Shown here piece after piece: positions 8,282 to 19,030 of a stretch of DNA of 64,000 nt (its first letter is position 1; each line of letters begins with the position of its first letter). The notes beneath the pieces were generated by a model. It saw only the letters and a list, made by a program, of their open reading frames with translations, was not told the origin of the DNA and did no database searches. Made by a program: the position numbers and the translations under genes. Origin of the DNA: Sphingomonadaceae bacterium (GTDB taxonomy: Bacteria; Pseudomonadota; Alphaproteobacteria; Sphingomonadales; Sphingomonadaceae); contig RFPL01000007.1 of assembly GCA_009926135.1 (NCBI GenBank), positions 107,108 through 171,107 on the forward strand. Reading direction: 5' to 3'.

Positions 8282-9144
8282 CGCAGCACCCTCCCTGCTA
8301 TCGCATCCAGTTTTGCCACCAGCACCGGATCGCGTGCGGCCTTCGCAGTCATGATTGCGTGTTCCAGCGCCTGGTCGATCGGGCTGGGTTCGCGCTCTGG
8401 TGGCAGCGCGGCAAGGAACCGCCGCAGCACCTTACCGGCCAGCGCGACATTGGCGTGCATCACTGCCAGCACCTCGCTGGCCTCGACCCCCGCCTCGCTG
8501 GTCCGCCAGGCATCATAATCCGTCACCATGCCCAACAGGGCATAGGGCAGTTCCGCCTCGCGAGCGAGCCGCGCCTCCGGCATGGCGGTCATTCCGATCA
8601 CGTCCCCGCCCCACTTGCGGTAAAGCAGGCTCTCGGCCCGGGTCGAGAACTGCGGACCTTCGATCGCAACATAGGTTCCGCCGCGATGGACGGCCCCGCC
8701 CTCACCCTCGACCGCATCGGCCAGGCCGGCTGCCAGGCGCGGGCAGACCGGATCGGCCAGGCTGACATGGGCGACAAGGCCCGGCCCGAAGAAGCTGGCC
8801 GGACGGCTGACTGTGCGATCGATGAACTGGCTGACCGCCACCATCTGGCCCGGTGCCATGTCGGTGCGCAGCGAACCAATGGCGGAGAGCGCGATCACGT
8901 CGGTCACTCCGCAGCGCTTCAGCACGTCGATATTGGCGCGGTAATTGACTGCGGCGGGCGGGATCGCATGTCCGGGCCCGTGGCGCGGAAGGAAGGTCAC
9001 GCGCACACCCGCTAGTGTACCGGTGGTCACTGCTGCCGAAGGCTCACCAAACGGACTTTCGACCGGAATTTCCTGGGCGCCGTCAACCCCGACGCCGCCG
9101 GCCAGGCCCGAACCGCCGATCACCCCGATATGCCACTGCCCCAT
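8278..9144 (-). CDS. mtnP: S-methyl-5'-thioadenosine phosphorylase
   Basis: PNP/MTAP family phosphorylase (288 aa) that splits methylthioadenosine into adenine and methylthioribose-1-phosphate for methionine salvage. Signs: IGVIGGSG at the N-terminus, phosphate-binding RHGPGHAIPPAAVNYRANI, AIGSLRTDMAPG, and the substrate region IGMTAMPEARLAREAEL with the following TDYDAW. The close relative methylthioinosine phosphorylase cannot be fully excluded. The stop overlaps the maiA start (ATGA), while the TetR gene ends 13 bases upstream. The salvage gene thus sits oddly inside a catabolic gene set. Confidence 0.93.
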   Translation of the reverse strand: MGQWHIGVIGGSGLAGGVGVDGAQEIPVESPFGEPSAAVTTGTLAGVRVTFLPRHGPGHAIPPAAVNYRANIDVLKRCGVTDVIALSAIGSLRTDMAPGQMVAVSQFIDRTVSRPASFFGPGLVAHVSLADPVCPRLAAGLADAVEGEGGAVHRGGTYVAIEGPQFSTRAESLLYRKWGGDVIGMTAMPEARLAREAELPYALLGMVTDYDAWRTSEAGVEASEVLAVMHANVALAGKVLRRFLAALPPEREPSPIDQALEHAIMTAKAARDPVLVAKLDAIAGRVLR

Positions 9145-9157
9145 GCCAGACCTCCGC

Positions 9158-9796
9158 TCAGTTGTGCGCGAGGATTCCCGCCATGATGAAATCGATGCAA
9201 TGCTCGCGGTACCGGTCGCGCAGTTCCTCGGTCAGCGCCTCGGTATCGTAGCAGTGCTTTAGTACGAGGCGCGACGAGAAGAACCGGTCGCAGGCCCCGG
9301 TCGTGGTGAAATAGAACAGCTGCGGATCAACCTTGCGGAATACCCCCTGCTTGACCCCGTCCTTGATCAACCGGTCATAGGCCCGGCTGAGCGGGGTCAA
9401 ATAGGAATCGGCGATCCGGTGAGCTTCGTCGGGATCGCTCTCGCGTACCAGCCGCATCAGCAAGCGGTTGAGGTAGGGCGTTTTGTAATAGGTATCGACC
9501 ACGGCACCAATATGGCGGCGCAGGCGGACTTCGGGGCTCATGTCCTTTGACATGAGTGCGTCGACTGCGTGAACGATATCCTGCATGTCGCGATCGAGCA
9601 GGGCCTTCATCAGCCCGGCCTTGTTGCCGAAGTAGTACTTCACCAGCGCTGAGTTCAGCCCGGAGCGCAGCGACAGTTCGGATAGCGAAATATCGACGAT
9701 GTCGCCTTCGCGCATGATCGTCGATGCGGTGTGCAGCAGCAGTTCGCGCGCGCCTTCTGGCGCATCGGTTTGTTCGGCGACCGATGACTGGCTCAT
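9158..9796 (-). CDS. TetR family transcriptional regulator
   Basis: TetR-type repressor of 212 aa. The start at 9796 is preferred to an upstream GTG/ATG at 9823 because it forms an ATGA overlap with the enoyl-CoA hydratase stop. The N-terminal HTH reads ELLLHTASTIMREGDIVDIS then LSELSLRSGLNSALVKYYFG (about 15-65), and the C-terminal ligand domain has a TetR_C-like pattern. Embedded in a thiolase/SDR/hydratase gene set, it is probably an acyl-CoA-responsive repressor of its own operon. A 16-bp palindrome upstream of the first gene (12750-12765) is a candidate operator. Confidence 0.9.
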   Translation of the reverse strand: MSQSSVAEQTDAPEGARELLLHTASTIMREGDIVDISLSELSLRSGLNSALVKYYFGNKAGLMKALLDRDMQDIVHAVDALMSKDMSPEVRLRRHIGAVVDTYYKTPYLNRLLMRLVRESDPDEAHRIADSYLTPLSRAYDRLIKDGVKQGVFRKVDPQLFYFTTTGACDRFFSSRLVLKHCYDTEALTEELRDRYREHCIDFIMAGILAHN

Positions 9797-10665
9797 GCGA
9801 AGGGCGGCTCCTCTCCCCACCAAGGATAAAAGTCCGGCATATCGCTCGAAACCCGTAGCGGAAAGGCGGGTGGCCGCTTTTCGAGGAAGCTTTGCACACC
9901 TTCCTTCGCGTCGGCTCCCTTCGAGAGACGATAGATGGCGCGGCTATCGACCTTGTGTGCCGCCATCGGGTGATCGCCCGAGGGGATCCGCCACAGCATC
10001 GCGCGGGTCATGGCCACCGACACGGCCGAGGTATTGTCGGCAATCTCGCGGGCCAGGCCCCGCGCTGCATCGATCAGTTCGCCCGGTGCGTGGACCGAAC
10101 GGACCAGCCCGCCCTTCAGCGCTTCCTCGGCCCCGAAGATACGGCCGGTCATGCACCATTCCAGCGCCTGGTTGATCCCGACGATCTTGGGCAGGAACCA
10201 GCTGGAGCAGGCTTCGGGCACGATCCCGCGGCGGGCAAAGACGAAGCCGTAGCGGGCGTTGTCGCTGGCCAGGCGGATATCCATCGGCAACTGCATGGTT
10301 ACGCCCACACCCACGGCGGCGCCGTTGCAGGCCGAGATCAGCGGCTTCTTCGATTGATAGAGGCGCAGGGTCAGCAGCCCGCCACCATCGCGCACGCGCG
10401 GATCGGACAGGTCCTCGACCGGGGCGGAGTCCGAAAAGACCGCGCGGCCGTCTTCGGGGGTCAGGTCGGCCCCGGCGCAGAAGGCACGCTCGCCGGCCCC
10501 GGTAAAGATCACCGCCCGGACGCTGTCATCGGCGTCGGTGCGGTCCATGGCATCGATGATCTCGTTCATCATCGTGCCAGTGAAGGCGTTCATCTTCTCC
10601 GGCCGGTTGAGCGTCAGGGTGGCGATGCCCTCGGCAATGTGAAGGTCGATCTGCGAATAGCCCAT
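9793..10665 (-). CDS. Enoyl-CoA hydratase/isomerase family protein
   Basis: Crotonase-fold enzyme (290 aa) expected to hydrate an enoyl-CoA in a beta-oxidation-like pathway. The start at 10665 follows a GGGAGAGA ribosome site; a longer frame from 10779 has no support. Seen: NRPEKMNAFTG, FCAGADLTPEDG (oxyanion loop), CNGAAVGVGVTMQLPMDIRLAS, and a C-terminal SFLEKRPPAFP typical of the family. The catalytic region FVFARRGIVPEACSSWFLP has Glu at the usual hydratase position. The gene overlaps the TetR gene downstream and lies 64 bases after the SDR gene. Confidence 0.92.
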   Translation of the reverse strand: MGYSQIDLHIAEGIATLTLNRPEKMNAFTGTMMNEIIDAMDRTDADDSVRAVIFTGAGERAFCAGADLTPEDGRAVFSDSAPVEDLSDPRVRDGGGLLTLRLYQSKKPLISACNGAAVGVGVTMQLPMDIRLASDNARYGFVFARRGIVPEACSSWFLPKIVGINQALEWCMTGRIFGAEEALKGGLVRSVHAPGELIDAARGLAREIADNTSAVSVAMTRAMLWRIPSGDHPMAAHKVDSRAIYRLSKGADAKEGVQSFLEKRPPAFPLRVSSDMPDFYPWWGEEPPFA

Positions 10666-10729
10666 GTCTCTCTCCCGGGGAGGGTGCGGCCGGACGCCAA
10701 CCAATGACGCCCGGCCAGGTTCCTGTTGT

Positions 10730-11512
10730 TTAGCGCGGCGCCATGCGGATGCCGCCGTCGAGACGGACATCTTCACCATTGAAGTAGCCGTTCTCGATCA
10801 TGCACATCGCCAGGTGCGCATACTCGTCAGGGATACCGAGCCGCTTGGGATTGAGCACCGAAGCGCCCAGCGCATCGCGCACGTTCTGAGGCGCACCGGC
10901 CAGCAGCGGGGTATCGAAGATGCCCGGCAGGATGGTGTTGACGCGGATCTTCTCGCTGGCAAGGTCGCGCGCGATCGGCAGGGTCATGCCGACGACGCCG
11001 CCCTTCGAAGCCGAATAGGCCGCCTGGCCCATCTGGCCGTCTTCGGCCGCAACCGAGGCCGTGTTGACGATGGCGCCGCGGTCGCCGTCTTCCTGCGGCT
11101 CAAGCGTCATCATGCCGGCCGCCGACTTGGCGATGCAGCGGAAAGTGCCGACCAAGTTGATCTGGACGATCCAATTGAAGGCATCGAGCGGGAAGTGCTT
11201 GATCGAGCCATCTTCCTTGCTGCGGCTGGCGGTCTTGATCGCGTTGCCGGTACCGGCGCAGTTGACCAGGATCCGCTCCTGCCCGTGGGCTTCGCGGGCC
11301 TTGGCAAAGGCCGCGTCGACCGAGGCATCGTCGGTGACGTTGCATTCGCAGAACACGCCGCCCAGCTCGGCCGCGATTGCCTTGCCCTTCTCTTCCTGCA
11401 GGTCGAAGATCGCGACCTTCACGCCCTTGGCGGCGAGCGCGCGGGCCGTGGCGGCACCAAGGCCCGAGGCACCACCGGTAACAACGGCGGCAACAGTATT
11501 GTCGAGTTTCAT
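10730..11512 (-). CDS. SDR family 3-hydroxyacyl-CoA dehydrogenase-like protein
   Basis: Short-chain dehydrogenase of 260 aa, close in pattern to type 2 3-hydroxyacyl-CoA dehydrogenases (the HSD17B10-like group). NAD-binding TGGASGLG is at 12-19, D37 fits NAD preference, NCAG is at 84-87, and the catalytic Ser153, Tyr166 and Lys170 lie in NTASVAAEDG and YSASKGG. The insertion ASRSKEDGSIKHFPLDAFNW after the NAG region is typical of that group. Between thiolase and enoyl-CoA hydratase genes on the same strand, it likely supplies the dehydrogenase step. Confidence 0.9.
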   Translation of the reverse strand: MKLDNTVAAVVTGGASGLGAATARALAAKGVKVAIFDLQEEKGKAIAAELGGVFCECNVTDDASVDAAFAKAREAHGQERILVNCAGTGNAIKTASRSKEDGSIKHFPLDAFNWIVQINLVGTFRCIAKSAAGMMTLEPQEDGDRGAIVNTASVAAEDGQMGQAAYSASKGGVVGMTLPIARDLASEKIRVNTILPGIFDTPLLAGAPQNVRDALGASVLNPKRLGIPDEYAHLAMCMIENGYFNGEDVRLDGGIRMAPR

Positions 11513-11547
11513 TTCAGGGTTCTCCGTTAGAGATAAGCAGGGTTGGC

Positions 11548-12720
11548 TCAGACCATTTCAACGATCGTGACGTTGGCGACGCCGCCGCCTTCGCACATGG
11601 TCTGCAGGCCATACTTGCCGCCGCGCGCCTTGAGCGCGTTGAGCAGCGTGGACATCAACTTGGTGCCCGAAGCGCCCAGCGGATGGCCTAGCGCAATCGC
11701 GCCGCCATTGACGTTGAGCTTTTCCGGATCGGCCCCGGTGTGCTTGAGCCAGGCCATCGGCACCGAGGCGAAGGCCTCGTTCACTTCGTAAAGGTCGATG
11801 TCGCCAATCTTCAGGCCGGCCTTGGCCAGCGCCTTGTCAGTCGCGAACAACGGCTCTTCCAGCATGATCACCGGATCGCCGGCAGTGACGGTCAGGGTGT
11901 GGATCCGGGCCAGCGGGGTCAGGTTGTAACGCTTCAGCGCTTCTTCCGAAACCACCAGCGCAGCCGAGGCGCCATCGCAGATCTGGCTGGACGTGGCAGC
12001 GGTCAGCGCACCGCCTTCCTGCAGCAGCTTGACCCCGGCGATGCCTTCCAGCGTGGCGTCCATGCGGATGCCTTCGTCGATCGTGTGCCAGGCCTTGCCT
12101 TCAGGGGTTTCGATCTCGATCGGCACGATCTCGTTCTTGAAGGCCCCGGCCTCGGTCGCGGCCTTGGCACGCAGGTGGCTGTTATAGGCGAACTGGTCGA
12201 GCTGAACCTTGGTGAAGCCATGCTTCTTCACGATCATTTCGGCGCCCATGAACTGCGACCAGGTCACGCCCGGATACTTTTCCTCAAGCCCGGGCGACTT
12301 GTAGTTGCCCAGGCCTTCTTTCATGTGAAAGATCGCGGTGGAACCCATCGGCACGCGGGTCATGCTTTCGATTCCGGCAGCAATCACCACGTCCTGGGTG
12401 CCGCTCATCACGGCCTGCGCCGCGAACTGGATCGCCTGCTGGGAAGAACCGCACTGGCGGTCGATCGTCACGGCCGGGGTCGACTGCGGCAGCAGCTTGG
12501 ACGCGAGCACGGCGTTTCGGCCGACCTGGCCGGCCTGCTGGCCGCCCTGGCTGACGCAGCCCATGATCACGTCTTCAACGGCGTTGGGGTCAATCCCGGT
12601 GCGGGCAACCAGCGCATCCAGCGTCAAGGCGGCGAGATCCACCGGGTGAACCCCGGCAAGGCGACCGCCGCGGCGGCCGCCGGCGGTGCGTACGGCGTCA
12701 ACAATATAGGCGGTACCCAT
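11548..12720 (-). CDS. Acetyl-CoA C-acyltransferase (thiolase)
   Basis: Thiolase of 390 aa that cleaves 3-ketoacyl-CoA (or condenses acetyl-CoA units). The acyl-accepting Cys90 lies in DRQCGSSQQAI, the catalytic His in GHPLGASG, and the second Cys in MCEGGGVANV near the C-terminus; the NEAFASVP loop is also present. It heads the leftward gene set, 35 bases before the SDR gene. A perfect 16-bp palindrome lies 30-45 bases upstream of the ATG. Substrate chain length cannot be told from the sequence. Confidence 0.93.
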   Translation of the reverse strand: MGTAYIVDAVRTAGGRRGGRLAGVHPVDLAALTLDALVARTGIDPNAVEDVIMGCVSQGGQQAGQVGRNAVLASKLLPQSTPAVTIDRQCGSSQQAIQFAAQAVMSGTQDVVIAAGIESMTRVPMGSTAIFHMKEGLGNYKSPGLEEKYPGVTWSQFMGAEMIVKKHGFTKVQLDQFAYNSHLRAKAATEAGAFKNEIVPIEIETPEGKAWHTIDEGIRMDATLEGIAGVKLLQEGGALTAATSSQICDGASAALVVSEEALKRYNLTPLARIHTLTVTAGDPVIMLEEPLFATDKALAKAGLKIGDIDLYEVNEAFASVPMAWLKHTGADPEKLNVNGGAIALGHPLGASGTKLMSTLLNALKARGGKYGLQTMCEGGGVANVTIVEMV

Positions 12721-13033
12721 GGCTATCGATTCCTTTCCTCGAAGGCTGTTTAATCGATCGATTAAGGTTGCACTGCCAGAGCGTCAAGCGCCCATCGCTT
12801 CTCGTTGGGGTTCTGCGGTCCACCCGGCTCTCGGTGTCCTGTTGTAAAATGACAACAAGCCTCCGGTAAAAGTGGCCCCTGGCCTAAATTCCAAATTGCA
12901 TGGCCGTTTGGCTTATTTCAGGAAGCTGTCATCGGGTCCTACTTATGGGCCAGAAGGTGATTCCCTCTCCAACGGGCACCGAAATGTCGCGCCGAACCGG
13001 CCATCTGCCGGATCAAAATCAAGGGGCTAACAC
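12721..13033. other. Divergent intergenic region between thiolase and TonB receptor
   Basis: A 313-base region that must hold promoters for both divergent genes. It contains the 16-bp palindrome described separately and a smaller inverted repeat, GTTGT/ACAAC, at 12841-12856. No convincing sigma-70 hexamer pair, RNA gene or small reading frame was recognised. Confidence 0.5.
12750..12765. promoter_or_regulatory. Perfect 16-bp palindrome, candidate TetR operator
   Basis: TTAATCGATCGATTAA is a perfect palindrome 30 bases upstream of the thiolase ATG. Its size and symmetry suit a TetR-family dimer, and a TetR gene is the fourth gene of the set that starts here. The link is inferred from position only. 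Confidence 0.5.
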
Positions 13034-16000
13034 ATGAAGTTCTTCAGCAAGTCCGCGCTTTACCGCGCGACCAGCCTTGAAAGCGCCGCCATCGCGGTTG
13101 CTATGCTGGGTGTGGCCAGCGTTGCCACGCCGGCCTTTGCGCAGGATGCTGCGCCGCAGGCCGCCGAATGCGCCGACGAAAACGCCAATGGCGTTTGCGA
13201 TACCGAAGAAGGCAGCCAGATCGTCGTTACCGGTTCGCGCATCGCGCGCCCGACGCTCAGCTCGCCCGTTCCGCTGACCTCGGTCTCGGTTGGTGAACTC
13301 ACCGAAACTGGTGACGTCTCGCTCGGTGACGCACTGAACGACCTTCCCTCGCTGCGTTCGACCTTCAGCGCCGGCAACTCGTCGCGCTTCATCGGCACCG
13401 CCGGTTTGAACTACCTCGATCTTCGCGGCCTCGGCACTTCGCGTACCCTGGTGCTGGTAAACGGCAAGCGCCACATCACCTCTTCGCCGGGTGACTACCA
13501 GGTTGACGTGAACACCATCCCGGTTGACCTGCTTGAGCGCGTCGACATCGTGACCGGCGGCAACTCGGCCGTTTACGGTTCGGACGCCGTCGCCGGCGTG
13601 GTGAACTTCATCCTGAAGCGCAACTTCGAAGGCCTGAACCTTCGCGGCCAGGGTGCGATCTCGTCGCGCGGCAACCGCGGCAACTATTTCGCATCGGGCG
13701 CCTGGGGCAAGAACTTCGCTGACGGTCGCGGCAACATCGCGATCTCGGCCGAATACGCCAAGGCCGAGCCGCTCTACTTCCGCGACCGTGATGATATCAC
13801 CGGCGCGAACAGCGGCCGCTGCCAGTTCCAGACGGTCGAACCGACCGGCGGTGAACCCGGCGGTACCGATGGCATCTTCGACACTGCCTTCGTATGCGGC
13901 GTGCGCAACTCGGCGATTTCGGATGCCGGCACGATTGCCGCTTTCGATGCGTCGACCAGCCCGACCCGCCGTTACCTGCGTTTCAACGACGCGGGTGACC
14001 TGTATCTCGACACCCCGACCCTGTCCTATGCTCCGGTCGGCTCGGGCAACCAGATCGGTGGCAACGGTTCGACCCTGCGCAACACCGGCGTGATGGCTGC
14101 TGGCACCCAGCGCTTCGCCTTCAACTTCCTGGCGCACTATGACATCAGCGATGCCTTCCGGCCCTACGTTGAAGCCAAGTATGTCCACGTTGATGCCTTC
14201 GGTGAAGGCCAGCCGAGCTTCTTCCAGGGCTCGCTGAAGGGCTTCTTCGCCACCACCAACGCCCAGTTCGCTGCGATCAACGAACTGAGCTGCAGCAACG
14301 GCTTCCTGTCGGCCCAGAACTTGGCCCAGCTCCAGGCAACTGGCCGCTGCACCACGCCGACCGGCACCTTCACCATGTCGCGCTTCAACGTCGACTTCGG
14401 TGGCCGTAGCGAAGACCACAACCGCAAGACCTTCCGGATTGTCGGCGGCGTCGAAGGTACGTTCAACGACGACTGGAACTACGAAGTCTCGGTCAACTAT
14501 GGCCGCTTCGAAGCCGATGTCGCATCGCAGAACAACCTGCTGCTCTACGACGTCAACGGCAACCTCGATGGCTTCCTGCTTGCCTCGAACGCCGTTGTTG
14601 CACCGGCCGGTTTCACCGGTACCAACTTTGCGACCAACAGCACCGGCCAGCGCGTGATTTGCGCCATCAACGCAACCACCAACGTCCGTCCGGACTGCAT
14701 CCCCGTCAACATGTTCGGTTACGGCAAGTCGAGCGCTGCCGCGCTGGACTTCATCCACTCGGATGGCGTCCGCAACGAGCGTGCCGAATCGCTGAACTTC
14801 CTGGCCAGCGTTTCGGGTGACTCCTCGCAGCTGTTCGAACTGCCCGGCGGTCCGATCGGCTTCGTCCTCGGCGGCGAATACCGCGAAGATACCGCTTCGA
14901 GCGTCTGGGATCCGCTGGTTGCCAGCGGCGCCACCTTCCTCAACAAGCTGGCTCCGTTCAACCCGCCGAAGGTCACCGTGAAGGAAGCCTTCGCCGAACT
15001 CGACGTGCCGCTGCTCAAGGACATGCCGTTCGCCAAGGAACTGTCGGTCCGCGGCGCTGGCCGTGTGTCGGATTACAACACCCGCGCCGGCACTGTCTGG
15101 GCGTGGAACGTTGACGGCATCTGGGCTCCGATCGAAGACATCCGCTTCCGGGCGGCCTACGCGGTCTCGGTTCGTGCCCCGACGCAGAGCGATCTGTTCG
15201 CGGCCGGTTCGCAGAACTTCGCCTTCATCGCCGACCCGTGCGATAGCAACAACATCACCGCCAACCCGAACCGCGCCGCCAACTGCGCCGCGGCCGGCGT
15301 CCCGACGGTGCATAATGCTGCTTCGGCTGCGGCCTGCGCCACCACCGCGTTCAACGGCGCAGTTGGCTCACCCTGGCGGAACTGCACCGCGCTCACCTCG
15401 AGCACGCCGTTCCTCTCGGGCGGCAACCCGACCCTCAACTCGGAAAAGGGCAAGAGCCTTACGCTGGGCGTGGTCATCGAGCCGCGGTTCATCCCGGGCC
15501 TCAACCTGACCATCGACTACTACCGGATCAAGGTTGAGAGCGTGATTTCGGCACTGGGTGCGCAGCAGATCGTTGATCTCTGCTACAACACCGCTGGCGG
15601 GATCTCGAACCCCTACTGCTCCACCGTCAACCGCAATGCCTCGACCGGCCTGTTCGTTGATCCGGCAGTGATCGCAGGCGGCATCAACTTCGCGGCACTG
15701 AAGGCCGACGGTATCGACATCGACCTGTCGTACCGCAAGACCTTTGACAACGGCCACCGTCTGTCGCTGCGCGGGATCGCCACCCGGGTGCTGAAGCGTG
15801 AAAACTTCACCAACCCGCTGTTCCCGCAGGAACCGAACCGCATCAAGGACGAACTGGGTGACCCGAGCTGGGCCGCCAACTTCAACATCAACTATGACTT
15901 CGGTCCGGTCGATGTGTCCTACACGGCGCGCTACCTCGGCAAGCAGACCATCGGTGCATGGGAAACGCAGAATGCCTACCAGGGTATCTGCCCGACCAGC

Positions 16001-16279
16001 GGTTCGACCGGTTACACCGGCCGCACCTGCACGCCGAACACGCTGACCACGCTTGACCCGCAGAACCTCGATGCGTTCCCGCAGGTCTATTACCCGGGCG
16101 TGATCTACCACAACATGCGCGTGAACTTCGAAACCGCCGACAAGAAGTACAGCTTCTACATGGGCGTGGACAACTTCACCGACCGCAAGCCGCCGCTCGG
16201 CCTGCTGGGCACTGCCGGTGGTGATCCGTACGAAACCTTCGGCCGGTTCTTCTACGCCGGGTTCCGCGCCAACTTCTAA
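13034..16279 (+). CDS. TonB-dependent outer-membrane receptor
   Basis: Large TonB-dependent receptor (1081 aa) for active uptake of an unknown ligand across the outer membrane. The signal peptide ends near ATPAFAQ, followed by a TonB box-like IVVTGSRIARP, the plug domain (GDALNDLPSLRSTFSAGNS, LVLVNGKRH, VDLLERVDIVTGGNSAVYGSDAVAGVVNFILKR, key residues given), and a long beta-barrel ending in the aromatic terminal strand GRFFYAGFRANF. It has several Cys pairs in predicted extracellular loops. The plug pattern resembles the large sphingomonad/Caulobacter receptors rather than iron-siderophore types. It stands alone, with a terminator 25 bases downstream. Confidence 0.93.
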   Translation: MKFFSKSALYRATSLESAAIAVAMLGVASVATPAFAQDAAPQAAECADENANGVCDTEEGSQIVVTGSRIARPTLSSPVPLTSVSVGELTETGDVSLGDALNDLPSLRSTFSAGNSSRFIGTAGLNYLDLRGLGTSRTLVLVNGKRHITSSPGDYQVDVNTIPVDLLERVDIVTGGNSAVYGSDAVAGVVNFILKRNFEGLNLRGQGAISSRGNRGNYFASGAWGKNFADGRGNIAISAEYAKAEPLYFRDRDDITGANSGRCQFQTVEPTGGEPGGTDGIFDTAFVCGVRNSAISDAGTIAAFDASTSPTRRYLRFNDAGDLYLDTPTLSYAPVGSGNQIGGNGSTLRNTGVMAAGTQRFAFNFLAHYDISDAFRPYVEAKYVHVDAFGEGQPSFFQGSLKGFFATTNAQFAAINELSCSNGFLSAQNLAQLQATGRCTTPTGTFTMSRFNVDFGGRSEDHNRKTFRIVGGVEGTFNDDWNYEVSVNYGRFEADVASQNNLLLYDVNGNLDGFLLASNAVVAPAGFTGTNFATNSTGQRVICAINATTNVRPDCIPVNMFGYGKSSAAALDFIHSDGVRNERAESLNFLASVSGDSSQLFELPGGPIGFVLGGEYREDTASSVWDPLVASGATFLNKLAPFNPPKVTVKEAFAELDVPLLKDMPFAKELSVRGAGRVSDYNTRAGTVWAWNVDGIWAPIEDIRFRAAYAVSVRAPTQSDLFAAGSQNFAFIADPCDSNNITANPNRAANCAAAGVPTVHNAASAAACATTAFNGAVGSPWRNCTALTSSTPFLSGGNPTLNSEKGKSLTLGVVIEPRFIPGLNLTIDYYRIKVESVISALGAQQIVDLCYNTAGGISNPYCSTVNRNASTGLFVDPAVIAGGINFAALKADGIDIDLSYRKTFDNGHRLSLRGIATRVLKRENFTNPLFPQEPNRIKDELGDPSWAANFNINYDFGPVDVSYTARYLGKQTIGAWETQNAYQGICPTSGSTGYTGRTCTPNTLTTLDPQNLDAFPQVYYPGVIYHNMRVNFETADKKYSFYMGVDNFTDRKPPLGLLGTAGGDPYETFGRFFYAGFRANF

Positions 16280-16304
16280 GGCTCGGGCCGGAAGGCAAAA
16301 GAGA

Positions 16305-16341
16305 GGGCGGCGAGACTTCGGTCTCGCCGCCCTTCCTTTTT
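16305..16341. terminator. Bidirectional terminator between TonB receptor and clpB
   Basis: A perfect 12-bp stem (16305-16316 with 16321-16332) and TTCG loop are followed by TTCCTTTTT on the plus strand and CTCTTTT on the minus strand. It serves the convergent receptor and clpB genes. Confidence 0.85.
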
Positions 16342-16369
16342 GTGCAAGCTAGCCGAGATCTAACCGGGA

Positions 16370-18952
<2,583 letters not shown>

Positions 18953-18955
18953 GGT

Positions 18956-19003
18956 GTGTCACCCTCCTGTGACACCGAAAGTAGTGTTGCTTATCGGCAA
19001 CAC
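18956..19003 (-). promoter_or_regulatory. Hairpin leader of clpB with sequestered ribosome site
   Basis: Read on the clpB strand, GTGTCAC-AGGAGG-GTGACAC (18975 to 18956) forms a perfect 7-bp hairpin whose loop is exactly the Shine-Dalgarno; the ATG follows 3 bases later. A second perfect 7-bp inverted repeat, GTGTTGC/GCAACAC with a 6-base loop, lies just upstream (18984-19003). A temperature-sensitive leader is a possible reading. No heat-shock promoter was identified with confidence. Confidence 0.5.
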
Positions 19004-19030
19004 AAGAGGGTGATACGAGAAAAGATCAGG

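Noticed and set aside
13019..15313. 764-aa minus-strand open frame
   Set aside because: It lies entirely opposite the TonB-dependent receptor, has no recognisable domain, and reflects the high-GC codon pattern of the real gene.
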